DNA from: Auricularia sp. M13
Taxonomy: Eukaryota > Basidiomycota > Agaricomycetes > Auriculariales > Auriculariaceae
Assembly (NCBI GenBank): GCA_037042915.1
Contig: CM073193.1
Location: 7,626,001 to 7,690,000 of the forward strand
Direction: 5' to 3'
DNA: 64,000 bases
Shown here piece after piece: positions 31,172 through 43,514 of this stretch. The translations under genes and the position numbers were made by a program. Every line of letters starts with the position of its first letter. The first letter of the stretch is position 1. The notes beneath the pieces were generated by a model. That model worked only from the letters and a program-made list of their open reading frames with translations, was not told the origin of the DNA and did not search any database.

Positions 31172-33392
31172 ATGGTTGGTCTGGGACTCAGTGCATCCGC
31201 GCTGGTTGCGAGCAGCCTATTGTACACCCAAAACGTCCTTCAACATGTCCCCGAGCATATCTTGCAGAGCACGCGCAGCGAAGCGCCTCTGTCCAAGCAG
31301 ATATTCGCAGCCGCCACAGTCAGTGGAGAGCTCTTCACGCCGGCCATCGACGCATTTATCCGCGAAACAATGGTCTCATGGAACATGAGCGGCGGACTCT
31401 CGATCGCCATAGTGCGCAAGCGCGCTGACGGCAGCGGCGAGTTCGATGTTGCGACGCGGGGATACGGCGTTGCGGGGCGCGACGGACGACCTGTTACGGA
31501 AAATGTGCGACAGCGCACCTCATTACTCAAGGTATTGCTGACTTCTCCGTTCTCCTCATTCTAGACACTATTGCCGATCGGCAGCAACTCAAAGGCCTTC
31601 ACGGTCGCCGCAGTCGGACAACTCGTGGCAAATGAGAATGTCAACCTCAACTGGACCTCCAAGGTGCACCAGGTTCTTCCGGAGTTCGAGTTACAGGACG
31701 ACGTGGCGACGACATATGCGAATCTCGTGGATATATTCTCTCATCGCACTGGTCTCCCCCGCCATGACCTAGTCTTCCGCGATGATGGAGAACCCCTCGA
31801 CGATTTCTCCGTGAGTAATTCCTCTTTTGCTGCGATACCCTGCTCAATAATTTATTCGATGTTCGTGCTGTAGCTTCGCATCGTGAAGCACCTCCCCCGT
31901 AGCGCGGAGTTCCGCGAGGCAACTCAATATAATAACCACGTGCGTCTGCTCAGTTTCTTTCTGCATTGGTCATTTCCTAATCTCGCATAGTTGTACAACA
32001 TCGGTTCCTCCTCGTTACCAAACTCAGCGGGAAAAAATTCGAAGACTTCGTGCAAGAGCACATCTTTGATGCCGCCGGAATGACCACTGCGACGTACAAA
32101 CTGTCAGCCGCGGCCGCCGAGGGCAAGCTTGCGGAAAGCTTCGTTCGCACCGGCGAGAACATAACCTACGCTGGAGTGAATCATGCAGCGCTCGCGCACC
32201 CGTTGTCGGAGACGGTCATGGCGGGCGCCGGCGCGATCGCGGGCACTGCGAAAGACATCGTGCGTTGAACATCCCTTGATCGATTTATATCCCAAATGTC
32301 CCCGCAGGCGATATGGCTTCAGGTGCTCCTGAATGACGGCAAGAGCCCGATTACGGGGAAACAGGTCATACCCACGGCTGTGCTTCGCAAGATGGAAGCA
32401 GGCGTCAACGTCTACAAACATCCTGCCGCACCTGAACTGGCACCCGTTGTCTACGGCCTGGCCCTCGTGTCATCTGCTTACCAAGGACATCAGGTGCGAT
32501 TTGGTATCGCTGTATTTCGCTGGTTAACGCTCATTATTTCTTGTAGTATATTGAGCACGGCGGCGCGCTGGCGGTGAGTTTCTCCAACGAATTTCGCGGC
32601 AAGGGTGTATATCTAACGCTTTCAAGGGCTACCTGTCCCAAGTCACTCGGTTTCCAAATTCCGGCTTGGGAATTGCCATTCTGACCAATGAGTCCCCGCG
32701 AGGTCAGTATGTGTACGAGGCGATCAGGTGGCGCATCGCGGAGGAGCTTATTGGCATGCCCCTGCGCGTGGACTGGAACACGAGGTATATGTATTTGAAC
32801 CCATTTCAAGCCGTGCCGGTCACTCACGGAGTATTGATCCAGAAATCAAGTCGGGCATCGCGCAGCTTTGCAGTCTGAGGAGGATGCGGCAAAAGCCCGT
32901 CTTCCCCGGCCCCGTGATGCACCTCCACCCACGGCACCTCTCGCAAAGTTGGCCGGGAGGTACAACAGTCCCGTCTACGGCAACCTGCAAGCTGTGCTCT
33001 TCCAAACGACCAACAACACGCTGCTCCGTGTATCCTTCGAGGGTTCCGTCTTCCTGAAACATCTGGAACTCACGCACTATGCTGGTAATTCGTTCAACGC
33101 GACCCTCAGGACTTACATGCCCGTTCTCGATACTCCGAGCGGGGAGTGGCACGAGGACATTCCTGGCGTATTGGCCGAATTCGACATTGACGATGATGGA
33201 AAGCGGGTGCTCGGATTCGGTATCAGTGGCGGAGGGCAAATTTGGGGAGCTGGTGCTGGGGTTCCTGTCCCCTCAGGCAAGACGGCTCGTGAGAGGACTG
33301 AGGCATGGTTCGATCGCGTGGAGTCTGGGGACGTCGCTGGTGCTGAGGGAATCGTGCCTGGGTATGAGTCTCAGGCTATTCTAAGGGAATAA
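31172..33392 (+). CDS. Beta-lactamase/transpeptidase-like serine hydrolase
   Basis: Eight exons (31172-31504, 31565-31810, 31874-31939, 31991-32259, 32308-32493, 32547-32573, 32627-32784, 32843-33392) encode about 611 residues. MVGLGLSASALVASSLLY is an N-terminal signal or anchor. The class C/LACTB-type S-x-x-K motif is in LPIGSNSKAFTV, the Y-x-N motif in EATQYNNH and the K/H-x-G box in YIEHGGALAGYL. A C-terminal beta-barrel-like domain starts near LAKLAGRYNSPVYG. Fungal members are esterases or peptidases of mostly unknown substrate. The exon sum is 1,835 nt, one short of a multiple of three; the frame changes between 31,991 and 32,030, before KKFEDFVQEHIF, fitting one lost base. All catalytic boxes are intact. 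Confidence 0.88.
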
Positions 33393-33713
33393 GCCTTTGA
33401 GATAGGGCTTTGGTGTCAAATGTTGATTACTAGGGACTGTTCGCTGAACTCTTGCTAAAGAGACGATGGCTCCTGAACTCTTGTACGCACGCGTCGCACT
33501 CTTTAAGGCTGAAGAAGAAATTTGAGGTTTTGTACTCCCGTCAAAGCGACAGCTGACACAGGCCATTCCTACACTTGGGCCTGTGTTTTGAATATAGCCG
33601 GGGGATATTCAGGAGCATGACATATCGGAGGCGCACGTGATTCCGGACAGGTTCTTTACCCCGGCGAACGACGCAAACCCCGCACACAGACTCCTTTGAC
33701 CACAACAACGACC
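33393..33713. other. Promoter region of the thiolase gene
   Basis: About 320 bp between the serine hydrolase stop and the thiolase ATG. ccacaacaacgaccatgg at its end is a favourable eukaryotic start context. No other motif identified. Confidence 0.45.
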
Positions 33714-35041
33714 ATGGCCTCCAAGCTGCAGCAACTGTTGGGCACGTCCGGCAAGGCAAAGGCCCTCGCCCAGCACGACGACGACGTTGTCATTGTCGCC
33801 GCCCTGCGTACGGCCATTACCAAGGTCCGTTCTGCCTCGCCTGCTGTCAAGCGCCGGCGCTGACGGCCCATTGCAGGCCAAGAAGGGCGGCTTCAAGGAC
33901 GCGCTGCCCGAGGACCTGCTCTCTGCCGTGCTCAACGCCGTCTACACCCGCGCAAAGCTCGACCCGAAGCTCATCGACGACATCCTCGTCGGCAACGTCC
34001 TTCCTCCGGGCGGCGGTGCGACGGCCGCGCGCATGGCCGCGCTTGCTGCGGGCATCCCCAACTCCGTCCCCATTGCGACCGTCAACCGCCAGTGCTCGTC
34101 GGGCCTGACCAGCGTCGCCCTCATTGCAGGCGCCATCACTTCTGGCACCATTGATATTGGTATCGGTGCCGGCGTGGAGAGCATGACAAACGGCTACGGC
34201 GCAGGGGCTATGGCCTCGCGCTTCTCGGACAAGGTGCTGCAGAACGAGGAGGCCCAGGACTGCCTGCTGCCCATGGGCATCACGTCCGAGAACGTCGCTG
34301 AGCAGTACAATCTGAAACGTGACGATCTCGACGCGTTCGCCGCGCGCTCGTTCGCCAAGGCGGCGAAGGCGCAGAAGGAGGGCTGGTTCCGCGACGAGAT
34401 CATCCCCGTCACTGTCACGACCGAGGACGGCAAGGAGGTCGTCGTCGACCGCGACGACGGCATCCGCGAAGGCGTCACCAAGGAGAACCTCGCGAAGCTC
34501 AAGCCGGCGTTCAAGCCCGACGGCTCGTCGCACGCCGGGAACTCGTCGCAGGTCTCCGACGGCGCGGCGGCAGTGCTGCTCGCCCGCCGCAGCGTCGCGA
34601 AGAAGCTCGGCCTGCCCATCATCGGCAAGTACGTCACGAGCGTCGTCGTCGGTGTGCCGCCCAAGATCATGGGCGTCGGCCCCGGCTACGCCATCCCCAA
34701 GCTGCTCGCCAAGGCCGGCATCAGCAAGAACGACGTTGACTTCTACGAGATCAACGAGGCCTTCGCGTCCCAGGCGCTGTGGTCCATCCGCGAAATCGGC
34801 CTGGACGAGTCCAAGGTCAACCCGCACGGCGGCGCCATCGCCCTCGGCCACCCGCTCGGCGCGACAGGCTCGCGCCAAATTGCAACTGGCCTGAACCGCG
34901 CGAAGCGCACTGGCGAAAAGCTTTTCGTGACCAGCATGTGCATCGGCAGCGGCATGGTATGTTCACCTTCCTATGATTGCTTGAGCTTGGTTCTGACGAC
35001 CATGGCAGGGCATGGCCGCCTTGTTCGTGAGCGAGCAGTAA
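33714..35041 (+). CDS. 3-ketoacyl-CoA thiolase (acetyl-CoA acyltransferase)
   Basis: Last step of fatty-acid beta-oxidation: cleaves 3-ketoacyl-CoA with CoA to acetyl-CoA and a shortened acyl-CoA. Three exons (33714-33824, 33877-34956, 35009-35041) sum to 1,224 nt, 407 residues in frame. Motifs: DDDVVIVAALRTAITKAKKG, the nucleophilic Cys in TVNRQCSSGL, GVESMTNGYGAGAM, EINEAFASQA, the His in GGAIALGHPLGATGSR and the second Cys in SMCIGSGMGMAALF. Length and motifs match the peroxisomal Pot1/Fox3 branch. The N-terminus MASKLQQLLGTSGKAKALAQ is extended like a PTS2 presequence, but no exact (R/K)(L/V/I)x5(H/Q)(L/A) match is visible, and the C-terminus SEQ is not PTS1. Strong codon bias suggests high expression. 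Confidence 0.95.
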
Positions 35042-35216
35042 GAGACAACGTTCAAGGACGTGTATCTGCGAAACCTGGATGGTGTTGTATGTAGTGTAAT
35101 GCGCGTAAAATGACCACTATTATTAGCATTTCGCGGAGCGAGTTGACGGAGCTGAGTGCCTTGAGTCCTCTCTGGCGGGGTTGCATCGTTTGCATATGTT
35201 TGCTGCTCCTTGTCCA

Positions 35217-36396
35217 ATGACTGCTATCATCGATACTCTTCCCTCCGACGTTCTGCGCCTGGTGTGCGAAGAACTTTGGGACATGCCAATCCCAGCGCGT
35301 CTGAGCTTGGGCCCGCTGGCCTCGACCTGTGTGGAGGCGCGGACAATCGCGCTGCCGCTGCTGATGCGCACTGTCACCATTCGCGACAAGGATGCGGCGG
35401 AGACACAACTTCAAGACATGCTCGCAAATAACGCAGTAATGCAAGCTGTTCGGTATGCATACGTGCATGTCCGGTAATGACATCCGATACTTTTATTAAT
35501 ATTATGCGCCAGGACATTTAATTTCGTTCCCCGCCACGCGAGGGCCGACCAGATGGTGTTGCTGTGTCCCGCACTCATCCAGGTGCTCGAGGGCATGGAG
35601 AAGCTGCGAGAGTTCAGGTTCGAGGCGAATATAGATCCCGATGATTTCTTGGACCACCTCCAGCTGCAAGATCTCTTCCTCCACCGCGACGCGGACCGCA
35701 CCCCTCGTTTCCAGCTGCCGGGCGTGAAAAAACTATCTGTACAGGACTCTTGCGCGTTTCTTCTCGGCGTCTTCCCTGAAGTGCGCTATGTGGCTTTGAC
35801 GATGACACCGAGAGAACCGCATTACGATGTGTCACTGTGTGGCAAGTGGCCTATCGCCACGAACGTTCAATATCTGTGCCTCGGTGGGGAGACGCTCGGC
35901 CTCGATCCAGAGATTTGCGAATGTGCGTTCCCGTTATATCCCGCACGCGCGTGCCGGACTGAGGCGCGGTCCTTTCTAGTGATCACAAGCGCACTTCCCA
36001 ATGTCACGACGTTCGTGTTCGAACAAGAGGGTGAAGAGGTATGTATGTGTCCCTGCCATGCGGAGAAGCCACGCTGAATGCAGTCTTCAGAACACTCTTC
36101 CTCACTTCAGCGGTTTTAAAAGAATCGAGAGGCTTGTAGTGCCAGAAGTATGCGGCCCCGTGATGCGGTGCGGGAATTTTTACCTTCGACTCACGCCTGA
36201 GGAGGTGAAGCAACATATCGAGGCGTTCAGACAGGGGGCACGCTCGGAACTAGCTGATTTTGTGCTCCAAGCATTCCCTCGATTGCGCACACTCTGGATT
36301 GGTCGGAAGCACATGTGCGACCTCACGCGAATGCGCCGGGACGAGCTGGACAACCTCATATTCGAAAACGTACTCTTTATCCCTGAGTGGGAGTAA
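35217..36396 (+). CDS. F-box domain protein
   Basis: Four exons (35217-35452, 35513-35922, 35980-36038, 36091-36396) sum to 1,011 nt, 336 residues in frame. The start MTAIIDTLPSDVLRLVCEEL, then SLGPLASTCVEARTIALPLL, is a typical F-box helix pattern (L-P-x-x-V/L). The body contains leucine-rich short repeats such as LRTLWIGRKHMCDLTRM and VRYVALTM, as in LRR-type F-box proteins. Likely substrate adaptor of an SCF ligase; target unknown. It begins only about 175 bp after the thiolase stop. Intron 2 has a CTGAG branch site and its removal joins codons for E-LITSALPNVT, supporting the model. Confidence 0.8.
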
Positions 36397-37149
36397 CCAA
36401 CTTCCTCCATAATTATGGGTACTCTGAGCGGCCCAAGTGAAGATGTAGAGATTTGTCTATTAGGACTCGACTTCAGTAGCTCTGGATATATATAGGTCAT
36501 TCGAGACAGCTCCGTTGAGGGATTGAAGACGGGCCGATCTGCGAATGTGCATATAGCTAAGCAAGCAATGGCATCCTCTGCGAGTTTAATATGGATCTTC
36601 GTATGATTGGACGGTGTGACCTGATCCTTGCAGCGATGGCCCCGTGTCTGCGATTTCTCTGCCTATCTCTGCCCATTGAATGTCCCCGCCTGTGCACGGG
36701 AAGCTGGAGTGTGCCGTCGTACTCACCGCCGACCATGCAGACTGAGAGACTTTCACGTTCTCGACCAAATCATCCAAATAATATGCTGATTTGCCATAGA
36801 CAATGCCGCGGCCAGCGGCCAATTACCAGACGGACCTGCAGGCCTGTGGTACTCAGTTGTGCTCGGGATGTGCCGGAGTGACTTTCCTTTGGCCTATTTT
36901 CGAATGTCACAGTCTGTGAACTGTTGTACAACTCACTGCTCGTATATACAACAAGCACGTAATGAATTCATAGTAATCCACACCTCGCAGAGAGCTCACC
37001 GCGACCTTATATCTCATACAGTCGAACCTGTCTTAACCCATACTTGTCATAGCCCATAACCTGCAGTAACCCATAGGTTTTGGCTCTGACAAATCGCAAT
37101 GGCAATCTCGGGAACCCAACGACCCATTGATGAACCGCAGTTATGGTTC
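36397..37149. other. Intergenic region
   Basis: About 750 bp between a plus-strand stop and the 3' end of the decayed peroxidase. A short near-repeat, taacccatacttgtcatagcc / taacctgcagtaacccatagg, occurs at 37,034-37,078. No gene recognised. Confidence 0.4.
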
Positions 37150-38950
37150 GACGCAGGCTTGCTGAAATCGCGGTCCGGGCCAACGTTGATGCCGCAGATG
37201 GCCGCACAGTATCCTGCATGACGAAACCGAGGCCTCCCTGGTTCTCGACGCGCACAAAGCGCCGTCGCCCTCATCGATCGCGAATCTCATGGTGGAGATC
37301 GATGTCGCCGCGTCGAGAGCGATGGGTCGCTCCATGGCGTACCACACCGCCGCGCGGCGCCGCGCCTGCGCGAAGCTCACCATGTCGGCCGCATGGACGA
37401 GCGGCGCGTCGTGCGAGGCACCGGAGCAGTCCATCCATAGCAGTCGGACGGTGCGCGAAAGGTTCTCTTCAAGCGAACAGCGGCAAGCGCAGTCAGTCAG
37501 TCATTCCGTTTGCCGGAAATCCGTGAAAAGGGAAATGCCACAGCAGCTCACCCGAACCTCCCCCGATAGCTGCAGCGTGCCATCGCCCACGTGGTACAGC
37601 GCGAAGCGGGTGGGGCGCATCGGAAGCGGCTCGATGACCTCGGTGAGCTTGACGCCGCGCGGCACCGCGTCGAGCATCTTGGCAAACAGTGTCGAGCACG
37701 TCGACACAAATAGCTCGGGGGAGCGCGCGAACCTGAGAGAGAGAGCGATCGACTTGAATGCTTCGGTACGAGAGAAAGGGTTGCACAACAGACCCCAACA
37801 TCGTGACGTTGTCGCTGGCGAAGATGCGCTTTCCGAGTTAGTCGTCTCGTTGGCGCCGATGACGAGCGGATTGGTCTTCGTCCCCAGTATGTCACGGTAT
37901 TCCGTAGCGCTGAAACCAAAGGGTGCGATAGATGAGACGTACGTCCTGCGCTCGTTTACGTTTCGTACACGTCATTATCGAAGTGAAGGAAAGTCGCGTC
38001 GAAAGCCAGTGTTGCTGTCTTTGCTGTCTTTATCTCTGATGTCCGGCACGGTCTGCGGGAACGACACATGCTGCCGCCGCCAAACGAATGCCTCGTTGAA
38101 GCATGAGTGACGGCGACGCAAGCGATGAGCAACGATGGCTCGCGCACCCCATGCGACCAGGCTGATCATCTCGGTATGGTTTAAGCCCTGGAGCGCAAAG
38201 CTCGCAATGTGCTCCTCGATGCTCTGCTGCGGCTCTGGCAAACCGGGTGAATTGGGCTCGGTTGAGTCGATGCGGCCTCCGAGGAAGGGTAGGAATTTCG
38301 GGGCCACCGCTGCAGATCGTCAGGTGAGAGCCTCTCACTATGCCTTGGCGAAGGGTACCAGTTTTCAACTGCAACAAGCGCAAGTATCGGCCACTGCGAG
38401 CCTATGTCAATGCTTGAAATAACGGTGTAGACGGAGGGACGTACCGGAAACAAAGCGATTGTCAGCGAGTCCAAAGAACGCCGCGGTGTCGGTAAAGCCG
38501 TCGCCTACGTTCTATAGTTGAAGGTCTCCGGCGTTGAGCATTCCGTGCCTTTAGAGTAACGCATGAGCCAGTGAAACGGACCTCAGCGCGCGCTTGCACT
38601 TCTTTGAATCGAATGAATGCGTCAAGACCTCCTGTGCCGTCGAAAGAGTTATGGGTCGCCATATCGTGATATGCCTGTGCCGTTCCTACATATCAGTTAC
38701 GGCGAACACACCGCCGCGCGGCCAGAAGCTTGCAGCATGAATCCAATCGGCAGAGTTAGAGCGTTTGAACCCGGGGTCGCCAACATAAGATGTGCAATCG
38801 TCACTCAGGCCGCCGGGGACGAAGGGCGTGGCGAAGCAGTAGCCGTTCTGGTCCCTCGCGCGGCATCCAGGGCTTCTAGACGAGGCGACGGTCAGAAGTA
38901 TGAGAGGCACGCAGAATGGGAATCAGAAGGGAGGAGCGAAGCAATGCCAT
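37150..38950 (-). pseudogene. Decayed fungal secreted heme peroxidase
   Basis: Fragments on the minus strand follow the order of a basidiomycete heme peroxidase: an ATG at 38,950 opening a hydrophobic leader, NGYCFATPFVPGG, KRSNSADWI, the distal-side AYHDMATHNSFDGTGGLDAF (38.6 kb), VGDGFTDTAAFFGLADNRFV, LALVAVEN joined by a good intron to CGGPEIP, FLGGRIDSTEPNSPGLPEPQ, HTEMISLVA, HSFGGG, FDATFLHFDNDVYE, RSFARSPELFVSTCSTLFAK, LTEVIEPLP, SRTVRLLWMDCSG. The pieces sit in different frames: near 38,840, 38,290, 38,130-38,100, 38,020 and 37,820. The donor expected after ADWI is not a GT, and one break lies inside the ACGH proximal-His motif. The shifts differ in sign, so sequence error alone is a poor explanation. 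Lineage recognisable, product probably absent. Confidence 0.7.
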
Positions 38951-39474
38951 TCCCCGCGATTCCAACCGGTTTAGAGTGTGAGCGATTGCTAGCAAGGGAT
39001 TCTCGTGTAGGGTACATATAAAAAGTCCACCAAAATCAGCGCGACGCCATTGGAGAAGCACAGAGCAACTGCGGCCCAGAATTCACACGACGCGCAGTGG
39101 TACTGCGCGGCACAGTCAGTCTGACATCGACGGATGCAATGTGCGGCACGAGCGCTTGAGCCGTTACATTAATATTTTGACGACGAGGGCAAGCAGAGAC
39201 GGCCAGTTCGAAGTGCCCATTGTCGGTCACATTTCAGACAGCCTAGTAGAGCCTGATGGCAACCTCGACCTCGAGTTCGTCGTACTTGGCCATGGGCAAC
39301 GCAGAATTTCAATCTCAGTCTGACGGAAGAATCGCGGGCGGGCGCTTCTGACCAACTGCGTGCGCAGTGCGGCATTTTCTCACGCCGCTAGCCCCTGCAT
39401 GCTTCCCGGGCGCATACAAACTTGGGGATGGAAGTGCAAATTGTTTGGCTAGTACTACTACAGTCCTTATCACC

Positions 39475-41010
39475 ATGTCTCAAATCCCCCTTCTGAGATT
39501 CGTGCCGCTCGACAAGCTCCCAATTGATAGCTGGGAATATGGCCTGGGGGCTCGAGCACCTCTCGATGCGGGTGCTCTGCCCATTATCTGCGTTAGCGTG
39601 CGTCAGGACACTCCAGGCGAGCTGGTTACTGAAGCTGCTATGTGTTGCAGGGCTTTGCGCTCGTGCTGTGTTTTCTGTTGGGCGGCGTGCAGGCCATGCA
39701 CCCCAGGCGGCAGCCAGCTCACGCCAATGTATCATGGTACCTGCTTGGGCCCGCGGTTCTTTTCCTTGCGCTCTCGCACACTGCGTGCGTCGTCGTCGGG
39801 CTCGCCTTCTTCCACGACCCGCGCGTCGCGGACAACCAGATGATGCGCAACTATGGGCCCATGCTCGTCGGCTGGTTCAACGGGTTGCACACGCTCTTTG
39901 TCCTCGCTGCGTGTAAGACGGCACTCTGGGAGATCACCACACCCGTCGTGTTCAGGGCGCACGACAACATCCACCGGGTCTCGCTCGCTTTTGACGCGCT
40001 GCTGTTCTTCCTGATCTCAGGCTCGCTCTTTGCCACCACCTTTGAGCACAACCTGTGTCGCGACTGGTCCGAAGCCCATTGGCGCTACTTCTGCTTGTGC
40101 GTCCTCGTTACTCGCGCATGCTATTCCCTGTCTGACTCCGACGCAGCCCAAACGCGATAGACAACGTGTGAGCATCCACTGGCAGCCCAGCAAACATTTG
40201 CTGCGGCGCGCGCGCATCAAACTCAGCATGCTGACGGGCGCGCCGTGCGAGAAGCCTAGCGCACATAGTGAACCCGCAGATATCGCGCGGCTTGCAGATC
40301 TTCATCTTCCTCGAGTACGGCAACATCCTTGCCTCCTCCGTCGCAGCAGGCAGCTTTGCGCGCGTGCATGGCCTCCCATCGCCCGTAAGCGTCTGCTTCC
40401 TGAATATCCTATCAGACTCTCACTAACAACCCCCTTTCCCCATGGACAGGTGGCAGATCTCATGATCTTCGTCATATCGCCCTTACTGGCGCTGCAAATG
40501 TTCGCATGCATCGCGACGATGGCCGTCGGGCTCCATATCGACTTCAGCTCCAAGGCGCTCGTATATTACGTCTCGCTGCCCTACTGGATACTCCAATTCG
40601 TCGTGATCGCGTGAGTATAGCTATTGACTCTGCACGGCCCCTTGCTCGAGAGGAGCTGAATGTTGACGACTCGGTGGATTTGCAGAGCGCTTATGTGGAC
40701 GTTGGAGACACGGCCGTTGTGGGCGACCGATGTGACCTCGGAGACCTCCGCGAAGCAGCTGAGTCTTTCGGAGTCGCTCACCTACTACTCGCCACAACCG
40801 TCCATTGCGCCTCCGCGGCCGCTAGCGTTGGCTGAGCCCCGACCGCAGCCGGCCCCACAGCCGTCCGTGGTACCAGTTCGACAGCACACCGTTGTGCCAG
40901 CTCGACCACAACTGAGGATCATAACCCGCCAATCACTACTAAGGGAACCGCCAGCTTACCAGGATCCAAGAGTTCCACCAGCGGAGAGCGAGTGGTCGGT
41001 GTCGGTGTAA
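39475..41010 (+). CDS. Polytopic integral membrane protein of unknown function
   Basis: Starts MSQIPLLRFVPLDKLPIDSW. Exon 1 (39475-39597) is joined by a 50-nt intron to 39648, giving GFALVLCFLLGGVQAMHP. At least six hydrophobic segments follow: LLGPAVLFLALSHTACVVVG, LVGWFNGLHTLFVLAA, VSLAFDALLFFLISGSLFAT, LQIFIFLEYGNILASSVAAG, VADLMIFVISPLLALQMFAC and YYVSLPYWILQFVVIA. A roughly 110-residue Pro/Ser-rich cytoplasmic tail ends AESEWSVSV. The FEHN and FLEYGN strings may be lipid- or metal-contacting, but no family is recognised. The region 40,100-40,300 contains one or two introns whose ends are unclear. It is divergent from the peroxidase remnant. Confidence 0.6.
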
Positions 41011-41794
41011 AATTAGTAAAAGGAGACTAGCTCTCTGTAGTTGTACGTAGTTAAATGGGTTTCTCGCGGGAATAATTTGATGGTCTTCGACTCTTCGCAA
41101 AGCTCCCACCTTGTGCCCCATTGCACTCAAGCTTCAAGTCGCAACAATCGGATCGTTGGGTAGTGCGCCTGCCATTCTACGCAGAGGGATCTACCCGTCA
41201 GCTGTACTTGGACGTATGCGCTGCAATCGGAAAGCTTCGCAGGGTTGAGAGGACGCGAGATGAGTCTACTTATTATTATAACCACCCCACTTCTGCTGCG
41301 CACTATGGCAGCAGTACGTGCGGTACCCGTCCATAGACAGGCTACTGAGCTCATGTCAGTCAGATTCCATTCAAGAGGTTTAGCAGCCGACTCTAGGCCC
41401 CAGGTGACGGGCCGAGGATGTATAGTATGTCTTGCTGGGGACATGCGCCTTTGGCGCCGGTTTCAAGCGCTCAATGCCCTACGAGGGCGCGATGTTTAAG
41501 CCACGGATTAGTTCCATGGTGATTGTGATGGTCTAGACCACCTTGATAATTTGAGGACAGTGTTCCTTTGGGGTATGTCGGCCAGTGTTGGAGGCTACTG
41601 CGCCAACAATATGTGTGAGAGTAAGGTCCGTAATCAACTGCTGGACATTGTCCCGGAAGAAAAACAAACAGGCGACTTATGGAAGCGAACTTGAAGACCA
41701 CGCAAGACAACAAGCCCATTTCCCAAGCCTCTAGCCGCGCCTGTGATGATGATCTGTGAGTCCCGACGACGAAGTTGATGCCCAAAGCCTCAGC
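41011..41794. other. Intergenic region
   Basis: No confident gene. On the minus strand a short open frame around 41,752-41,710 reads IIITGAARGLGNGL, like the start of a short-chain dehydrogenase, but it ends within about 140 bp. Confidence 0.35.
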
Positions 41795-42404
41795 TCACCG
41801 GTGCAAGTCAAGGTGGAAGGCGAGCTTGTGGGTCGGGCAGTTGTAGTTCTTGAACGCGCAGCGGTTCGTGAAGCCGTTCGTGGCGCCCGTGTTCAGCGGG
41901 ACGTGGACGAACGTGTACTGGACCGCATTGCCGACCATCGTGCGCACGGCGGCGTACTCCATGCTCCCGCAGTCGCGGCCGTACACGATCTTCATCGGGC
42001 ATAGCATAGAGAGAAATGGGGTGTTAGAAACGGATTGGAGTAGACGGACGACAAACGGTAGTGGAGAGACTGAAGATGAGCTCGCAGTCGTCCGGGAGCG
42101 CGCCGGTGGCGGGGCGCGACTTGCCGTTGTTTGCCAGCCAGGCCATGAACGCGTTGACCTGGAATTCCCAGTGCGTGTCGATGGCCCGGTGGGACTGAAC
42201 CAGTGCGCAGCAGAGTGCGCAGGGCACGGCCGCGGTGGCAGCCGGCGTGGACATCGAGGGCTGTACGGCAGTTGAAGGCGCGATGAAACTCGGGGGCGCG
42301 ATGAAAGTCGAGGGCTGCATGGAAGTCATGAGTGGCATGAGAGTCGAGGGTGGCGCGGCGTAGTAAGGATTGTACGCCTGGTACGGTGGGTACGCGTTCA
42401 TCAC
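41795..42404 (-). CDS. Proline/tyrosine-rich protein of unknown function
   Basis: The ATG at 42,404 opens MMNAYPPYQAYNPYYAAPPS, then a Met/Pro/Ser-rich internally repetitive stretch (PSTFIAPPSFIAPSTAVQPS) and two CxxC-like cysteines (VPCALCCALVQSHRAID). HWEFQVNAFMAWLANNGKSR and GALPDDCELIF follow. A second exon gives IVYGRDCGSMEYAAVRTMVG, GFTNRCAFKNYNCPTHKLAF and HLDLH. The intron of about 70 nt near 42,070-41,995 has uncertain ends, and the frame end at 41,795 overlaps a good GTGAGC donor, so the gene may extend further. Low-complexity N-terminus plus a compact Cys-containing C-terminus. No family recognised. Confidence 0.5.
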
Positions 42405-43514
42405 GACGATGTGGATGGTGGCTACCTGAGATGAGCGAGTGTGCGAGTGCCGCTGCAGACACGACAGGCAGAGGTATTTATCCCCTCATCCCGGTCAGGC
42501 CCCAACCGCACGAGGTGTTCGTGTCCACAGGATGCAGGCGGCGGTCTGCAAAGGAGGTGACAGGGTGGGCACCTGAGATCTTGTTTGAGTATGCGGTCTG
42601 CCAGAGCGGATCCCATCCTGCGCGTCTCTGCTGTCAGAACCATGTTCTCCAGACAGCCATACTCAATTGACCAGCTCTCCGCGACGTCAGCGCTTGCGTC
42701 ATAGCGCAGAATGTGAATTCTTCACCGGCGTTTTGCTCGACCTCGACCACGGAACGCGAGGCCTTGGGTGTCTGGACGTTGGGCAGCGGATGCGCGTCGC
42801 CCTGCCTAGATCTGAAGGGCGTATACGGCGTCCGGCGTACAGCCCGCGATTGGAGACCAACCACGTGAAGCACGATCTCCAGGCGCGTCGTTGGTCCGAC
42901 TATCTCTCCGGATGGCAGTCGTGTGGGCAAAGCAAGTAAGTAATGCAGATCATGGAGTGCAGCCGATTACCCCACTAATAGCAAGCTGGAGTTAATCGAA
43001 CCAGGCAAATAGGGGCGTGCATCCGAGCTTTCAAAGGAGAATGCGTTCTGGCATTGAGGCACAGCGAAACACGTCGGGAACACGAAGCCACGTCGATCAA
43101 GTCGTTCCATAGTTGACTGCCATCGCGGTTACGAATAACTATCGAGAACAACTTCATCGACGTGGCTGTGCGTCCCAGATACGTGGTCCCAACATATACA
43201 TACGCAGTGAATGAATAATGCCGCTTGATAATCCAGCTGGTATTGAAGTTCCAGTAATCATGTGGATTCAATAACCCCTGAGAGAACGACATTACGGGCA
43301 GACGACACATCTATAACGTTGCGAGGCGCCGTGGACAGGATGCAGATTCGAAAGCGAAGAATTGACGCATGTGAGGGGTATCGATGAGCTGCTCAAGTCA
43401 GAATCCGGGTTGAGGCAAGGGCCGCTGCAAGTCACTCACTGCATTGAAGGTTGCACTTGGGGCGTGTATGCACTGATAAAACAGGCTGATCGACGTGCCT
43501 GCGCGGGAGCCGCA
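42405..43514. other. Intergenic region (1.1 kb)
   Basis: Contains only short open frames on both strands without recognisable domains. Confidence 0.4.

Noticed and set aside
33847-34878. A 343-codon minus-strand frame opposite the thiolase
   Set aside because: It is the antisense shadow of a strongly codon-biased gene, with no domain of its own.
42634-43310. Two minus-strand open frames (about 98 and 111 codons) that might be exons of one gene
   Set aside because: No splice pair joins them in a convincing frame, and no domain is recognisable.
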